DNA of 64,000 bases, from NCBI RefSeq assembly GCF_001421485.1, contig NZ_LMKK01000003.1, positions 1-64,000 on the forward strand. Direction: 5' to 3'. Position 1 is the stretch's first letter. Each line of letters begins with the position of its first letter. Shown here one piece after another: positions 17,959 to 27,188 of the stretch. The translations under genes and the position numbers were made by a program. The notes beneath the pieces are model-generated. The model was not told where the DNA came from, made no database searches, and was given only the letters and a program-made list of their open reading frames with translations. The DNA is from Agreia sp. Leaf210. GTDB taxonomy: Bacteria > Actinomycetota > Actinomycetes > Actinomycetales > Microbacteriaceae.

Positions 17959-18876
17959 TTCGACGCCCTCACGGGGGTCGGATGCGCCGGCTTCGGCCAC
18001 GAGTTCGTCGAGAACGAGGTGTACGGCGCGTCTGGCCGCCCGGTCTGGACGCATGAGGACCTCGATGCGGCGACCCGCTCTGAGATCGGTGAGTGGTACG
18101 AGCACGTAGCGCCCGGATGCGCGTTCGAGCGACGTATTGCGGGGGAGTAGCGCGACGCCGTGGCCCGCCGCCACCAGTTTCTCCGTGAGCGGCAGATGAG
18201 TGGTGCGGTGGACGACGTGTGCGGAGATGCCCGCCTGGGCCGACATCGCCTGCAGGACCCGATCGAGGGGAAAATTCACCGGAACGCCGATCCAGTCTTC
18301 TTCGATCACGTCGGCGGGAGAGACCCGCGACCGCGACGACAACGGGTGATCGAGCGGAAGCGCGACGTCGAGCGGTTCTCTCAAGAGAGGTACGACGGTG
18401 AGGCGTTCGCGGTCTGACGGAAGGACGTCGTCAGAGCGGTGGGCGACGACGACGTCGAAGTCGCTCGTGAGCGCGGCGAAATCGTCTTGCGATACATCGC
18501 GGTCGGAGATCTCCAATGCGATGCCGGGGTGCGCGCGCATACGGGTGAGCAGCCCGGGCACAAGAAGCTCCGCCGCCGAGTAGAAGATCGCCATGCGCAC
18601 GGTTCCGGATGCGCCGCCGCGGAAGGCGCTCCAGATCGCCTCGGCCTCGGCTACGGCCGTCGCGACCCGCACGGAGCTCTCTGCCAGGGCGTGTCCGGCG
18701 TCGGTGAGGCGCACGCCTCGGCCTACCCGTTCGACCAGCACGGTGCCGACCTGACGCTGCAGCGTGCGCAACTGCTGCGAGACGGCACTGGGCGTCTTGC
18801 CCAGTGCATACGCAACCTCGGTGACACTTCCGCGTTCGGCCAGCTCGCGGAGCAGGGCGAGTTGATTCACATCCAT
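17932..18876 (-). CDS. LysR-family transcriptional regulator
   Basis: A 314-residue LysR regulator. The N-terminal winged helix (GSVTEVAYALGKTPSAVSQQ, about residues 16-35) precedes the substrate-binding domain, with MAIFYSAAELLVPGLL near 95. It is divergent from an EamA exporter gene with a 71-base gap, the usual layout for a LysR protein controlling its neighbour. Its 3' end overlaps the idonate dehydrogenase-like gene by 27 bases, tail to tail. The effector is unknown. Confidence 0.9.
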   Translation of the reverse strand: MDVNQLALLRELAERGSVTEVAYALGKTPSAVSQQLRTLQRQVGTVLVERVGRGVRLTDAGHALAESSVRVATAVAEAEAIWSAFRGGASGTVRMAIFYSAAELLVPGLLTRMRAHPGIALEISDRDVSQDDFAALTSDFDVVVAHRSDDVLPSDRERLTVVPLLREPLDVALPLDHPLSSRSRVSPADVIEEDWIGVPVNFPLDRVLQAMSAQAGISAHVVHRTTHLPLTEKLVAAGHGVALLPRNTSLERASGRYVLVPLTDLRAGRRIEVLMRPDRAARRAVHLVLDELVAEAGASDPREGVESEPQQHLS

Positions 18877-18947
18877 GAAGGAAGGCTACAAAGTCGATGC
18901 CTTCCGATGCAATTGTCCTTCAGCTACAAGTAGGTCACCATGGGCAT

Positions 18948-19838
18948 ATGTCCCCCCGAGATCGACTCCTCGCTGTACTCGTCGCCGTGTGCTGGGGGCT
19001 CAACTTTCCCGCCACCGCCCTCGCCCTCGATCACTTTCCGCCCTTCTTTCTCGTGGCTTTCCGGTTCGCCTTGATCGCGATTCCGACGGTGCTCTTCGTT
19101 CCCCGACCGGCGATCAAGCTGCGTTGGCTGCTCGGCGCCGGTCTCGGCATCGGACTGCTCCAGTTCGCCTTTCTCTACGCGGGCATGGCCGCGGGGATGC
19201 CGAGCGGTCTCGCCTCGCTCGTGCTGCAGGCATCCGCCCCGTTCACGGTGCTGATCGCGGGAATCTGGCTGCGCGAGCGGATCACCCAGCGGCAGGCGAT
19301 CGGCATCGCCGTCGCCGTGCTGGGCCTCGCTGCGATCGCGGTGTACAGAGCACAGGTGGCCGCGTTGCTGCCCGTCATCCTCACCCTGTGCGGTGCGCTC
19401 GGTTGGGCGATCGGCAACGTGTCGACCCGCAAGGCCGAGGCTCCGAATCCGTTCCGTCTCACGCTGTGGATGTCGGTGGTGCCGCCGGTTCCGATGCTCG
19501 CGGTCGCGCTGCTGGTCGAAGGGCCGCAGCGCATCGGCGACAGCCTCGGAACGATGTTCACGCTCGTCGCCCTTCCGGCTCTGTTCGGCCTTCTCTACAT
19601 CGTGCTCATCGCCACGCTGGTAGGGTACGGAATCTGGGGCGGCCTGCTGAAACGCAATCCCTCGAGCGTGGTCGCTCCGTTCTCCATGCTCGTACCCGTT
19701 GTGGGTGTTCTGGCGTCGTGGCTGGCCTTCGGAGAGGTCATCGACATCGTCGAGTTGATCGCCGGGGTGTTCGTGGTCGGCGGCGTGCTCTTCGCCAGTG
19801 CGCGAGGCAGGCGGGTGGCGGTGCCGGCCACCGCCTGA
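18948..19838 (+). CDS. EamA-family (DMT) transporter
   Basis: A 296-residue membrane protein with ten predicted helices in two EamA repeats (start PRDRLLAVLVAVCWGLNFPA; second repeat from about residue 150). Drug/metabolite family members export amino acids or related metabolites. The ATG at 18948 is preferred to 18897, which would add a non-hydrophobic leader over the promoter. It is divergent from the LysR gene, which probably controls it. Confidence 0.87.
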   Translation: MSPRDRLLAVLVAVCWGLNFPATALALDHFPPFFLVAFRFALIAIPTVLFVPRPAIKLRWLLGAGLGIGLLQFAFLYAGMAAGMPSGLASLVLQASAPFTVLIAGIWLRERITQRQAIGIAVAVLGLAAIAVYRAQVAALLPVILTLCGALGWAIGNVSTRKAEAPNPFRLTLWMSVVPPVPMLAVALLVEGPQRIGDSLGTMFTLVALPALFGLLYIVLIATLVGYGIWGGLLKRNPSSVVAPFSMLVPVVGVLASWLAFGEVIDIVELIAGVFVVGGVLFASARGRRVAVPATA

Positions 19839-19850
19839 GAAGATCGCTGA

Positions 19851-20777
19851 ATGTCCCAGCGAATCTTCTCCGCGTCCGACTTTCAGGAATCTCCCGCGCG
19901 CGGGTCGCGATCCGGGGGAGGGTCGGTCGCCGCTCGAGTCATCAGCGCGGTGATCGGGCTGATCGTCACGGTGCCGGCTCTTCTGCTCGTCGTCGCGGGA
20001 GGAGGTCGGGCGTACCAGGAGACCGTCCTGCAAGCCCGAACCGAACCCGATATCGGGTCGATCCTCGTCGCCGTAGCCGGATTGGTGCTGCTTATCGTGG
20101 TCGTACTGTCCGGACTGCTCTCCGCAGCGGGCCCACTGATCGGCGGAATCCTCGTCACCGCATCGTCCGTGGCGTTCCTTCTCGATCCGATGCTGGCACT
20201 GTCGGCGGCACAGGTGCTGCCCGGTTTCGGACCGACCGCCGTCGTGACACTCACTCTCTGGTCACAGTCCGGTTTTCTCCTCGCCGTCGGTGTCGTGCTG
20301 CTCGCATCTGCTCTCGCACGCGTCATCGCCTCGCGCTCGGGTGCAGCCCGGCGCCGCGGCGCCCGCGCGGTCGTGTCGCTCGTCGTGGCCGTGGTCGCGA
20401 CGACAGGAGGGCTCGCGCTGCTCGTCGTCGGATCGACCGAGCTGCTGCGCTCGGCCGGGGCGTTCGGCGGCCGTTCCCTCGACGTCGCCTCGCTCGTGAT
20501 CCTCCTGGCCGGATGTCTCGTTCTGGGCGGTGTCGCACTCACCGCCGCGTGGAGCTCGGTCGGAACGGCGGTCGTGGGTGTGATCCTCCTGGTCGCCGGC
20601 GTGGCTGGCTTCCTGCCCGCTGTGTCGACGTTCGTCTTTCGCGCCCTGACCTGGGTGTCCACGGACGCCTCCGCCGGAGCATCCACGATGTTCGCGGTCG
20701 GTGTCATCGCCGTACTGGGCGTGGCCTTGATCGGATCGGCAGCGTCGTCTGCGCGTGCGCGGCGAGCGGCGCGCTGA
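19851..20777 (+). CDS. polytopic membrane protein, unknown function
   Basis: A 308-residue protein with a polar N terminus of about 25 residues followed by seven to eight hydrophobic segments (for example VISAVIGLIVTVPALLLVVA at about 31-50). There is a positively charged loop SRSGAARRRGARA in the middle and a short arginine-rich C terminus. There are no catalytic motifs and no family is recognised. It begins 12 bases after the EamA gene, so it may be co-transcribed. Confidence 0.7.
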   Translation: MSQRIFSASDFQESPARGSRSGGGSVAARVISAVIGLIVTVPALLLVVAGGGRAYQETVLQARTEPDIGSILVAVAGLVLLIVVVLSGLLSAAGPLIGGILVTASSVAFLLDPMLALSAAQVLPGFGPTAVVTLTLWSQSGFLLAVGVVLLASALARVIASRSGAARRRGARAVVSLVVAVVATTGGLALLVVGSTELLRSAGAFGGRSLDVASLVILLAGCLVLGGVALTAAWSSVGTAVVGVILLVAGVAGFLPAVSTFVFRALTWVSTDASAGASTMFAVGVIAVLGVALIGSAASSARARRAAR

Positions 20778-20786
20778 CCCGCCGTG

Positions 20787-20972
20787 TACACTGGCCACTG
20801 AACTTCGGCGAGGGATGCCGTTCGGCGTGCGATCACTGCGCCCGAAGAGCATCCGTTATCGACGCGGTGGATGAGGCACGCAAGAACTGGGTCTTTCCTC
20901 TCGCAATACGCGGTCGAGTTGAATCATTGACACTAACGATGCGGGCCTCTCGGCTCGTCAAGGAGCACTTTC
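20787..20972 (+). promoter_or_regulatory. rplY promoter and possibly structured 5' leader
   Basis: TACACT (20787-20792) fits the actinobacterial -10 pattern TAnnnT and would place the transcript start near 20799. The leader of about 173 bases has two inverted-repeat pairs in interleaved order: CTTCGG 20803-20808 with CCGAAG 20842-20847, and GGATGC 20813-20818 with GCATCC 20849-20854. This order allows an H-type pseudoknot. A ribosomal protein leader that senses free L25 is possible but unproven. The ribosome-binding site is AAGGAG about eight bases before the ATG. Confidence 0.45.
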
Positions 20973-21596
20973 ATGGCTGACAAAAAAGACGCCCAGAACG
21001 ACAACAACGTCGTCGCCGAGGTTCGCACCTCGTTCGGCAAGGGCGCTGCCCGCAAGATCCGCGCCGTGGGCAAGATCCCTGCCGTTCTCTACGGTCACGG
21101 CACCGAGCCCGTGCACATCACGCTTCCCGGCCACCAGGTCGCGCTGATTCTGCGCAAGGCGAACGCCGTTCTCGACCTCGACATCGAGGGCACCGAGCAG
21201 GCCGCCCTGGTCAAGGACGTTCAGAAGGACCCGGTTCTGCAGATCATCGAGCACATCGACCTGATCGTCCTGCGCAAGGGCGAGAAGGTCCAGGTCGAGG
21301 TTCCGATCCACGTCGAGGGTGAGTCGTTCGCCGGCACGCTGGCTTCGCTCGACGAGAACACGCTGCTCGTCGAGGTGCTGGCCATCAGCATCCCGGAGCG
21401 CATCGTCGTCGACATCGAGGGCGCCGTCGAAGGCACCCAGATCCTCGCGAAGGACGTCGTGCTGCCCGAGGGCGCCACGCTCGTCAGCGACCCGGAGCTG
21501 CTCGTCATCAACGTCACCGTTCCGGAAGAGGCCGACCTCGGCGACTCGCTGAGCGCTGGCGACGAGGCCACCGGTTCGCCCGAGGCTGCCGAGTAA
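20973..21596 (+). CDS. rplY: 50S ribosomal protein L25/general stress protein Ctc
   Basis: A 207-residue CTC-form L25 that binds 5S rRNA in the large subunit. The N-terminal L25 domain (about residues 10-95) includes RTSFGKGAARKIRAVGKIPA and VLYGHGTEPVHI, followed by the C-terminal TL5 beta domain (about 100-185) and a short acidic tail. The ATG at 20973 follows AAGGAG. It is followed within 30 bases by pth, the usual rplY-pth pairing. Confidence 0.96.
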   Translation: MADKKDAQNDNNVVAEVRTSFGKGAARKIRAVGKIPAVLYGHGTEPVHITLPGHQVALILRKANAVLDLDIEGTEQAALVKDVQKDPVLQIIEHIDLIVLRKGEKVQVEVPIHVEGESFAGTLASLDENTLLVEVLAISIPERIVVDIEGAVEGTQILAKDVVLPEGATLVSDPELLVINVTVPEEADLGDSLSAGDEATGSPEAAE

Positions 21597-21626
21597 CGAT
21601 CTCAACGCACGACGTGAGGCACGAAA

Positions 21627-22211
21627 CTGTCTGACAATGTCTGGCTCGTAGCCGGGCTCGGGAACCCCGGGCCCGGCTACGCCGGCAATAGGCACAATGT
21701 GGGCCAGATGGTCCTCGCCGAACTGGCCGCCCGAATCGGCGCGAAGTTCGGCAAACACAAGACGAACTCGACGGTCGCCGAGGGCTTTCTGCGCCCGGGC
21801 GGTCCCAAGCTGATCCTCGCCAAGCCGAATTCATTCATGAACAATTCGGGCGGTCCGGTCTCTCAGCTTCTCAATTTCTACAGCCTCGATCCGTCGAGGC
21901 TCATCGTCGTGCACGATGAGCTCGATATTCCGTTCGACACCCTTCGCCTGAAGTCAGGGGGTGGCCCGGGCGGTCATAACGGCATCCGCGACATCATCAG
22001 TGCCGCAGGAACGCCCGACTTCATTCGCGTGCGGGTCGGCGTGGGGCGGCCGCCCGGTCGCATGGATGCGGCCGACTTCGTGCTGCGGGACTTCTCCGGC
22101 ACCGAGCGTCAGGTACTGCTGAATCTGCTCGTGGATGCCGCGGATGCGGTCGAGAAGATCGCCGACGACGGTCTCACGGCCGCCCAGCAGCAGTTTCACT
22201 CACCGGCTTGA
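21627..22211 (+). CDS. pth: peptidyl-tRNA hydrolase (apparent CTG start)
   Basis: Releases peptides from prematurely dropped peptidyl-tRNA and is an essential recycling enzyme. The product of about 194 residues shows GLGNPGPGYAGNRHNVG (catalytic His near residue 21), KPNSFMNNSG and VVHDELD. The conserved N terminus lies before the first ATG/GTG in frame (GTG 21699), so translation must start upstream. An in-frame TGA at 21615-21617 bounds it, and the only start-like codon between them is CTG at 21627, giving LSDNVWLVAGLGNPG, which aligns with family starts. Confidence 0.9.
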   Translation: MSDNVWLVAGLGNPGPGYAGNRHNVGQMVLAELAARIGAKFGKHKTNSTVAEGFLRPGGPKLILAKPNSFMNNSGGPVSQLLNFYSLDPSRLIVVHDELDIPFDTLRLKSGGGPGGHNGIRDIISAAGTPDFIRVRVGVGRPPGRMDAADFVLRDFSGTERQVLLNLLVDAADAVEKIADDGLTAAQQQFHSPA

Positions 22212-22220
22212 CGCCTCTCG

Positions 22221-22823
22221 TCAGCCGACGTTGCTGAAGATTTCCGGGGCCGAGGCGAAGGTCACGGCGTAGAAGACGACGAACGAGATCACCGGGGTCG
22301 CGACGGCGAGTGCCATGGCAACGATTCCGAATGCCCTGCCGCGCTTCTTGATCGTGGCAATGAGGCCCTGCACGATGGCCCACAGGCCCAACAGTGTTCC
22401 GGCGACGAAGAACACCGTGCTCAGCACTCCGAACGCGGCGATGCCCGGATCATCGCTGTTGATGACCGTCTGGTCTATCGTGCCGCCGGCGGTGATCGCC
22501 TTGCCCGCGATGGGCGCGAAGGCGAGGCCTCCGACGACGGAGAAGACGACGGCGAACAGGAGCACGACCAGGCCGACGACGAAGGCCACGACCCCGAGAG
22601 TCTTCGGTTTCGCTGGGGGAGCGTTGTGGAAGACGGCCGAGGTCGGAGCGAACGTCGAGGCGGCGAACGGCTGGGCCTCTACGGTCGCGCCGGTCGACGT
22701 GGCCTCGGAGCGAACTGCCTCCGCAGGGGGTGTCTGCGACGCCGGCGCGTACTCGCCATACCGGGGACGCGGACGCTCGTCGCGGGCGGGCTCGGATGGT
22801 TCGATGGGGGGAACGTGCGACAC
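22221..22823 (-). CDS. DUF4190-like membrane protein, unknown function
   Basis: A protein of about 200 residues. The N-terminal half (about 85 residues) is Pro/Glu/Ala-rich and probably disordered. Three hydrophobic segments follow: LGVVAFVVGLVVLLFAVVFS, FGVLSTVFFVAGTLLGLWAI and IVAMALAVATPVISFVVFYA. The layout resembles DUF4190-type proteins but no firm match is claimed. The GTG at 22823 is chosen; longer starts would run into the mfd promoter. It converges on pth (9-base gap) and is divergent from mfd. Confidence 0.65.
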   Translation of the reverse strand: MSHVPPIEPSEPARDERPRPRYGEYAPASQTPPAEAVRSEATSTGATVEAQPFAASTFAPTSAVFHNAPPAKPKTLGVVAFVVGLVVLLFAVVFSVVGGLAFAPIAGKAITAGGTIDQTVINSDDPGIAAFGVLSTVFFVAGTLLGLWAIVQGLIATIKKRGRAFGIVAMALAVATPVISFVVFYAVTFASAPEIFSNVG

Positions 22824-22914
22824 GGGGTCCTCAGAACTGTTCGGGCGGAGTGAGTCCCTAGGAACTCTACCTGCGCCAGGGGCGCCTGTCGGCGGGCCCG
22901 CGTAAGCTTGCACG

Positions 22915-25900
22915 GTGATCCTTCAGGGCTTGACTCACGCGCTTTCGCGCGCCTCCACGTTCGACAACGCCCTTGCGTATGCTGCGCGCGACGTCGATTT
23001 CTCCCTGACCGAGGGGCTTCGTGCTCCGCTGCTCGCCGGGCTTCTCAGCCAGCGCGGAGCGAACGGTCTGCCGCAGGCTCTGCTCGTGGTCACGGCCACC
23101 GGGCGAGAGTCGGAGATGCTCAGGGGAACCCTGGCCTCGATGACTCCCGAGGCCGAGATCGTCGAGTTCCCCGCCTGGGAGACGCTGCCACACGAGCGAC
23201 TCAGCCCTAGCGCCGAGATCGTCGGCAAGAGGATCGACGCGCTGCGTCGACTCTCGACCTGGAACGGCCAGAAGCCGCTCGTCGTCGTCGCCTCGGTGCG
23301 AGCCGCGCTGCAACCTCTCGCAGACAACCTCGCCGACCTCGAACCCATCCATCTCGTCACGGGCGCACGGGGGCACGATCTCTCTCGGCTGTCGCTCGAC
23401 CTCGTTAATCTCGCGTATTCACGCGTCGACATGGTCACACGTCGGGGCGAGTATGCGGTGCGCGGAGGCATCCTCGATGTCTTCCCGCCCGTCGCGGAGC
23501 ACCCCTACCGGGTCGACTTCTTCGGCGACGAGGTCGAGACCATCCGTGCATTCTCGGTGGCCGACCAGCGATCTCTCGATACGCCGGTCGAGTCGGTCGA
23601 CCTTCCGCCCAGCCGCGAGCTCCTGCTCTCCGACGCTGTGCGCCAGCGCGCCAGAGAGATGCAGCACGAGTTTCCGAGCATCGCCGGACTGCTCGCGAAG
23701 ATCGCCGAGGGGATTCCTGTCGAGGGCATGGAGTCTCTCGCGCCGGCACTGCTCGACCGGCTGGTCACCGTCGCTCACTACCTGCCGAAGGGCTCGGCCA
23801 TCGCCGTGCTCTCACCCGAGAAGGTCGCCAGTCGCGCCGTGAGTCTCGCCGAGACGAATCGGGAGTTCCTGGCGGCGGCGTGGACGGCCGCGACGGCCGG
23901 GGCCGAGGCGCCGATCGACCTGACGAGCGGCGAGTTCATCACCCTCAACGAGTTGCGGGCGGCGGCCGGCGCCGATCGCGCGTGGTGGACCCTGTCGACC
24001 TTCCAGTCCGCTCCGGGATCCGCCGACGGTCTCATCGAGGTACTTCCGGAGCATCGCGACATCGAAGAGCACCTCACGGTGCGCATCGAGGCCGATCCCG
24101 TGCCCAGTTTCCAAGGCAACGTCGATGGCGCGATCGAGCACGTGCGAGGCCTCGTCGCCGACGGGTGGACCGTCGCTGTCGTCGCCCAGGGGGCCGGGCT
24201 CGTCGAGCGAGCCGCCGATGTGCTGGCCGAGAACGAGATCGCCGCCCGCGTGGTCGACCTGTTCCCCGCAGATGCGGAGCCCGGAATCGCCTATCTCCTC
24301 AAGGCCACGGTCGAACACGGATTCCAGCTGCCCGAACTCAAGCTCGCGCTCATCGCCGAGTCGGAGTTCTACGGCCGAACGGTCGGCTACGACTCGCGCC
24401 AGGTCAAGAAACTGGCATCCCGCAGGCGCAACGTGGTCGACCCGTTGCAGTTGAAGCAGGGCGACTACGTCGTGCACACCACCCACGGCATCGGCAAGTT
24501 CATCGAGCTCACCCAGCGCGAGGTCAAGTCGGGCGGTCGCAACCCCATCAAGACCACGCGCGAGTACCTCGTCATCGAGTACGCGCCGTCGAAGCGCGGA
24601 TACCCCGGCGACAAGCTGTACGTGCCCACCGATCAGCTCGACCTGCTCTCTCGCTACGTCGGCGGCGAGGCCCCCGGTCTTTCCAAGATGGGCGGCAGCG
24701 ACTGGTCTGCGGCAAAGGGCAAGGCACGCAAGGCCGTGCGCGACATCGCTGTGGAGCTCGTGAAGCTCTACTCGGCGCGAATGGCATCGAAGGGGCACGC
24801 TTTCGGTCCCGACACACCCTGGCAGCGTGAGCTCGAGGAGGCCTTCCCCTTCGCCGAGACACCCGACCAGCTCACGGTCATCGACGAGGTGAAGGCTGAC
24901 ATGGAGCGGCCCATCCCGATGGACAGGCTCCTTTCTGGCGACGTGGGCTTCGGAAAAACCGAGGTCGCGGTGCGGGCGGCGTTCAAAGCGGTGCAAGACG
25001 GCAAGCAGGTGGCCGTGCTCGTTCCGACGACCCTCCTCGTACGTCAGCACCTCGAGACGTTCCAAGAGCGCTTCGCCGGCTTCCCCGTGCACCTTCGCCC
25101 TCTGAGCAGATTCCAGACAGAGAAGGAGTCGAAGGAGACGATCGCCGGCATGAAAGACGGCACGGTCGACGTGGTCATCGCCACGCACCGACTGCTCTCC
25201 GAGAACATCGGCTTCAAAGACCTCGGCCTCATGATCATCGACGAGGAGCAGCGCTTCGGAGTCGAGCACAAGGACGCGCTGAAGAAGCTCAAGACGAACG
25301 TCGACATCCTCTCGATGAGCGCCACCCCCATTCCGCGCACGCTCGAGATGGCGGTCACCGGCATCCGCGAGATGTCGACGCTCGCCACCCCGCCTGAAGA
25401 CCGGCATCCGATCCTCACGTTCGTCGGCCCCTACTCCGACAAGCAGGTCGGAGCGGCGATTCGGCGAGAGCTGCTGCGCGAAGGCCAGGTCTTCTTCGTG
25501 CACAACCGCGTCTCGAGCATCAACAAGGTCGCCGCCCAACTCGCCGAGCTCGTTCCGGAGGCGCGCATCGGTGTGGCCCACGGACAGCTCGGTGAGCACC
25601 AGCTCGAGCAGGTGATCGTCGACTTCTGGGAGCGCAAGTTCGACGTGCTCGTCTCGACGACGATCATCGAGACGGGCCTCGACATCGCGAATGCCAACAC
25701 GCTCATCGTCGACCGCGCCGACAAGTACGGTCTCAGCCAGTTGCACCAGCTGCGAGGCCGCGTCGGCCGCGGGCGCGAACGCGCCTACGCCTACCTCCTG
25801 TACGACGAGCACAAGCCGCTCACCGACCTCGCGAACGACCGGCTCACCACCCTGGCGGCCAACAACGAGCTCGGCTCGGGCATCCAGGTCGCCCTCAAAG

Positions 25901-26526
25901 ACCTCGAGATCAGGGGCGCCGGAAATCTCCTCGGCGGAGAGCAGTCGGGCCACATCGCCGGCGTCGGCTTCGACCTCTATCTCCGCATGATCGGTGAGGC
26001 CGTGTCGACCTTCCGCGGAGACGTCGCCGAGGGTCAGACGGAGCTGCGACTCGAGCTCCCGGTCGACGCCCATATCCCCGACGACTACGTCGACAGCGAG
26101 CGGCTTCGCCTCGAGGCATACCAGAAGCTGTCGACGGCGAGCTCGCCCACGTCGAACGACGAGCAGATCGACCTGGTCATCGAGGAGCTCACCGACCGCT
26201 ACGGGCAGCCGCCCGAACAGGTCGCCAACCTCGTCGCCGTGTCTCGACTTCGTCGCCAGGCCCAGAAGTCCGGGCTCGGCGAGGTCGTCACAATGGGGTC
26301 GAATCTCCGTCTCGCGCCGGCCGATCTTCCTGATTCCATCCAGGTGCGCATGCGCCGCATGTATCCAGACGCCAAGTACTTCGCCCAGGCTGCGGCCGTC
26401 TCCATTCCGCTGCCTGTCGTCGACGGCAAGGTCCTCGAAGACGCCGCCCTCATCGACTGGACGAAGAGCGTGCTCACGGCGCTCTTTCCTGCGCCGGTCG
26501 TGGCAGAGAAAGAGAAGCAATCGTGA
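22915..26526 (+). CDS. mfd: transcription-repair coupling factor Mfd
   Basis: Removes RNA polymerase stalled at DNA lesions and recruits the UvrABC repair system. The length of 1203 residues is normal. It has a UvrB-like N-terminal region, an RNA-polymerase-interacting CarD-like domain (KQGDYVVHTTHGIGKFIEL near residue 514), and an SF2 translocase with Walker A GDVGFGKTEVA near 677, the DEEQ box in IIDEEQRFGV near 773, the RecG-like TRG region, and a C-terminal D7 domain. The GTG start at 22915 is close to the divergent membrane protein gene. It overlaps mazG by four bases. Confidence 0.97.
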   Translation: MILQGLTHALSRASTFDNALAYAARDVDFSLTEGLRAPLLAGLLSQRGANGLPQALLVVTATGRESEMLRGTLASMTPEAEIVEFPAWETLPHERLSPSAEIVGKRIDALRRLSTWNGQKPLVVVASVRAALQPLADNLADLEPIHLVTGARGHDLSRLSLDLVNLAYSRVDMVTRRGEYAVRGGILDVFPPVAEHPYRVDFFGDEVETIRAFSVADQRSLDTPVESVDLPPSRELLLSDAVRQRAREMQHEFPSIAGLLAKIAEGIPVEGMESLAPALLDRLVTVAHYLPKGSAIAVLSPEKVASRAVSLAETNREFLAAAWTAATAGAEAPIDLTSGEFITLNELRAAAGADRAWWTLSTFQSAPGSADGLIEVLPEHRDIEEHLTVRIEADPVPSFQGNVDGAIEHVRGLVADGWTVAVVAQGAGLVERAADVLAENEIAARVVDLFPADAEPGIAYLLKATVEHGFQLPELKLALIAESEFYGRTVGYDSRQVKKLASRRRNVVDPLQLKQGDYVVHTTHGIGKFIELTQREVKSGGRNPIKTTREYLVIEYAPSKRGYPGDKLYVPTDQLDLLSRYVGGEAPGLSKMGGSDWSAAKGKARKAVRDIAVELVKLYSARMASKGHAFGPDTPWQRELEEAFPFAETPDQLTVIDEVKADMERPIPMDRLLSGDVGFGKTEVAVRAAFKAVQDGKQVAVLVPTTLLVRQHLETFQERFAGFPVHLRPLSRFQTEKESKETIAGMKDGTVDVVIATHRLLSENIGFKDLGLMIIDEEQRFGVEHKDALKKLKTNVDILSMSATPIPRTLEMAVTGIREMSTLATPPEDRHPILTFVGPYSDKQVGAAIRRELLREGQVFFVHNRVSSINKVAAQLAELVPEARIGVAHGQLGEHQLEQVIVDFWERKFDVLVSTTIIETGLDIANANTLIVDRADKYGLSQLHQLRGRVGRGRERAYAYLLYDEHKPLTDLANDRLTTLAANNELGSGIQVALKDLEIRGAGNLLGGEQSGHIAGVGFDLYLRMIGEAVSTFRGDVAEGQTELRLELPVDAHIPDDYVDSERLRLEAYQKLSTASSPTSNDEQIDLVIEELTDRYGQPPEQVANLVAVSRLRRQAQKSGLGEVVTMGSNLRLAPADLPDSIQVRMRRMYPDAKYFAQAAAVSIPLPVVDGKVLEDAALIDWTKSVLTALFPAPVVAEKEKQS

Positions 26527-27179
26527 GCTATCCGAAGCTCGACGAACTCGTGCGCACGGTCGCCCGGCTGCGCGGTCCTGGCGGCTGCGCGTGGGACGCG
26601 GAGCAGACCCACGAGTCGCTCGTGCAGTACCTCGTCGAAGAGAGCTACGAGCTGATCGACGCGCTCGAGGCAGGAACGCGCGACGACATCATCGAAGAGC
26701 TGGGAGATGTGCTCTACCAGGTGCTGTTCCACGCCGACCTGGCGGCGAACACCCCCGGTGAGGACTTCGACATCGAGGTGGTGGCCGAGCGAATGACGGC
26801 CAAGATGGTCGGTCGTCATCCGCACGTGTTCGGCGATGCCGTCGCGCGCACCGCCGACGATGTCGTGGCCGTCTGGGACGACCTGAAGGCCGTCGAGAAG
26901 CCGGGGCGCACCAGCGTGCTCGATGGCATTCCTCAGGGCATGCCTGCGCTGGCCCTCGCCGACAAGGTCATCGGGCGGGCCCAGAAGATCGGTGTGCTCG
27001 ACAAGGATGCGGTCGCGGCGATCCCGATGCAGACCGAAGACGAGCTCGGTGGGCTGCTCCTGGCGATCGTCGCGTCCGCCAAGTCCCAGGGCCTCGACGC
27101 GGAGCGCGCCCTCAGATCGACCCTGCGCGATCTGCAGGGCGAGATCCGCGACGCCGAGCTACCCGCCGGCGGTCAATAG
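26523..27179 (+). CDS. mazG: MazG-family nucleoside triphosphate pyrophosphohydrolase
   Basis: Hydrolyses (d)NTPs to monophosphates and PPi, cleaning the nucleotide pool. The 218-residue protein opens with RGPGGCAWDAEQTHESL and carries the metal-binding pattern EESYELIDAL ... EELGDVLYQVLFHADL. A second, weaker half follows with GVLDKDAV. GTG start at 26523 within the mfd stop region (GTGA overlap), so it is translationally coupled to mfd as in many actinobacteria. Confidence 0.93.
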   Translation: MSYPKLDELVRTVARLRGPGGCAWDAEQTHESLVQYLVEESYELIDALEAGTRDDIIEELGDVLYQVLFHADLAANTPGEDFDIEVVAERMTAKMVGRHPHVFGDAVARTADDVVAVWDDLKAVEKPGRTSVLDGIPQGMPALALADKVIGRAQKIGVLDKDAVAAIPMQTEDELGGLLLAIVASAKSQGLDAERALRSTLRDLQGEIRDAELPAGGQ

Positions 27180-27188
27180 AATCGAACA

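Noticed and set aside
23812-26520. A 900-codon open frame antisense to mfd, and similar long antisense frames under eno, the levanase and the amylosucrase-like gene
   Set aside because: They mirror the codon bias of the true high-GC genes on the other strand, lack ribosome-binding sites and recognisable domains.
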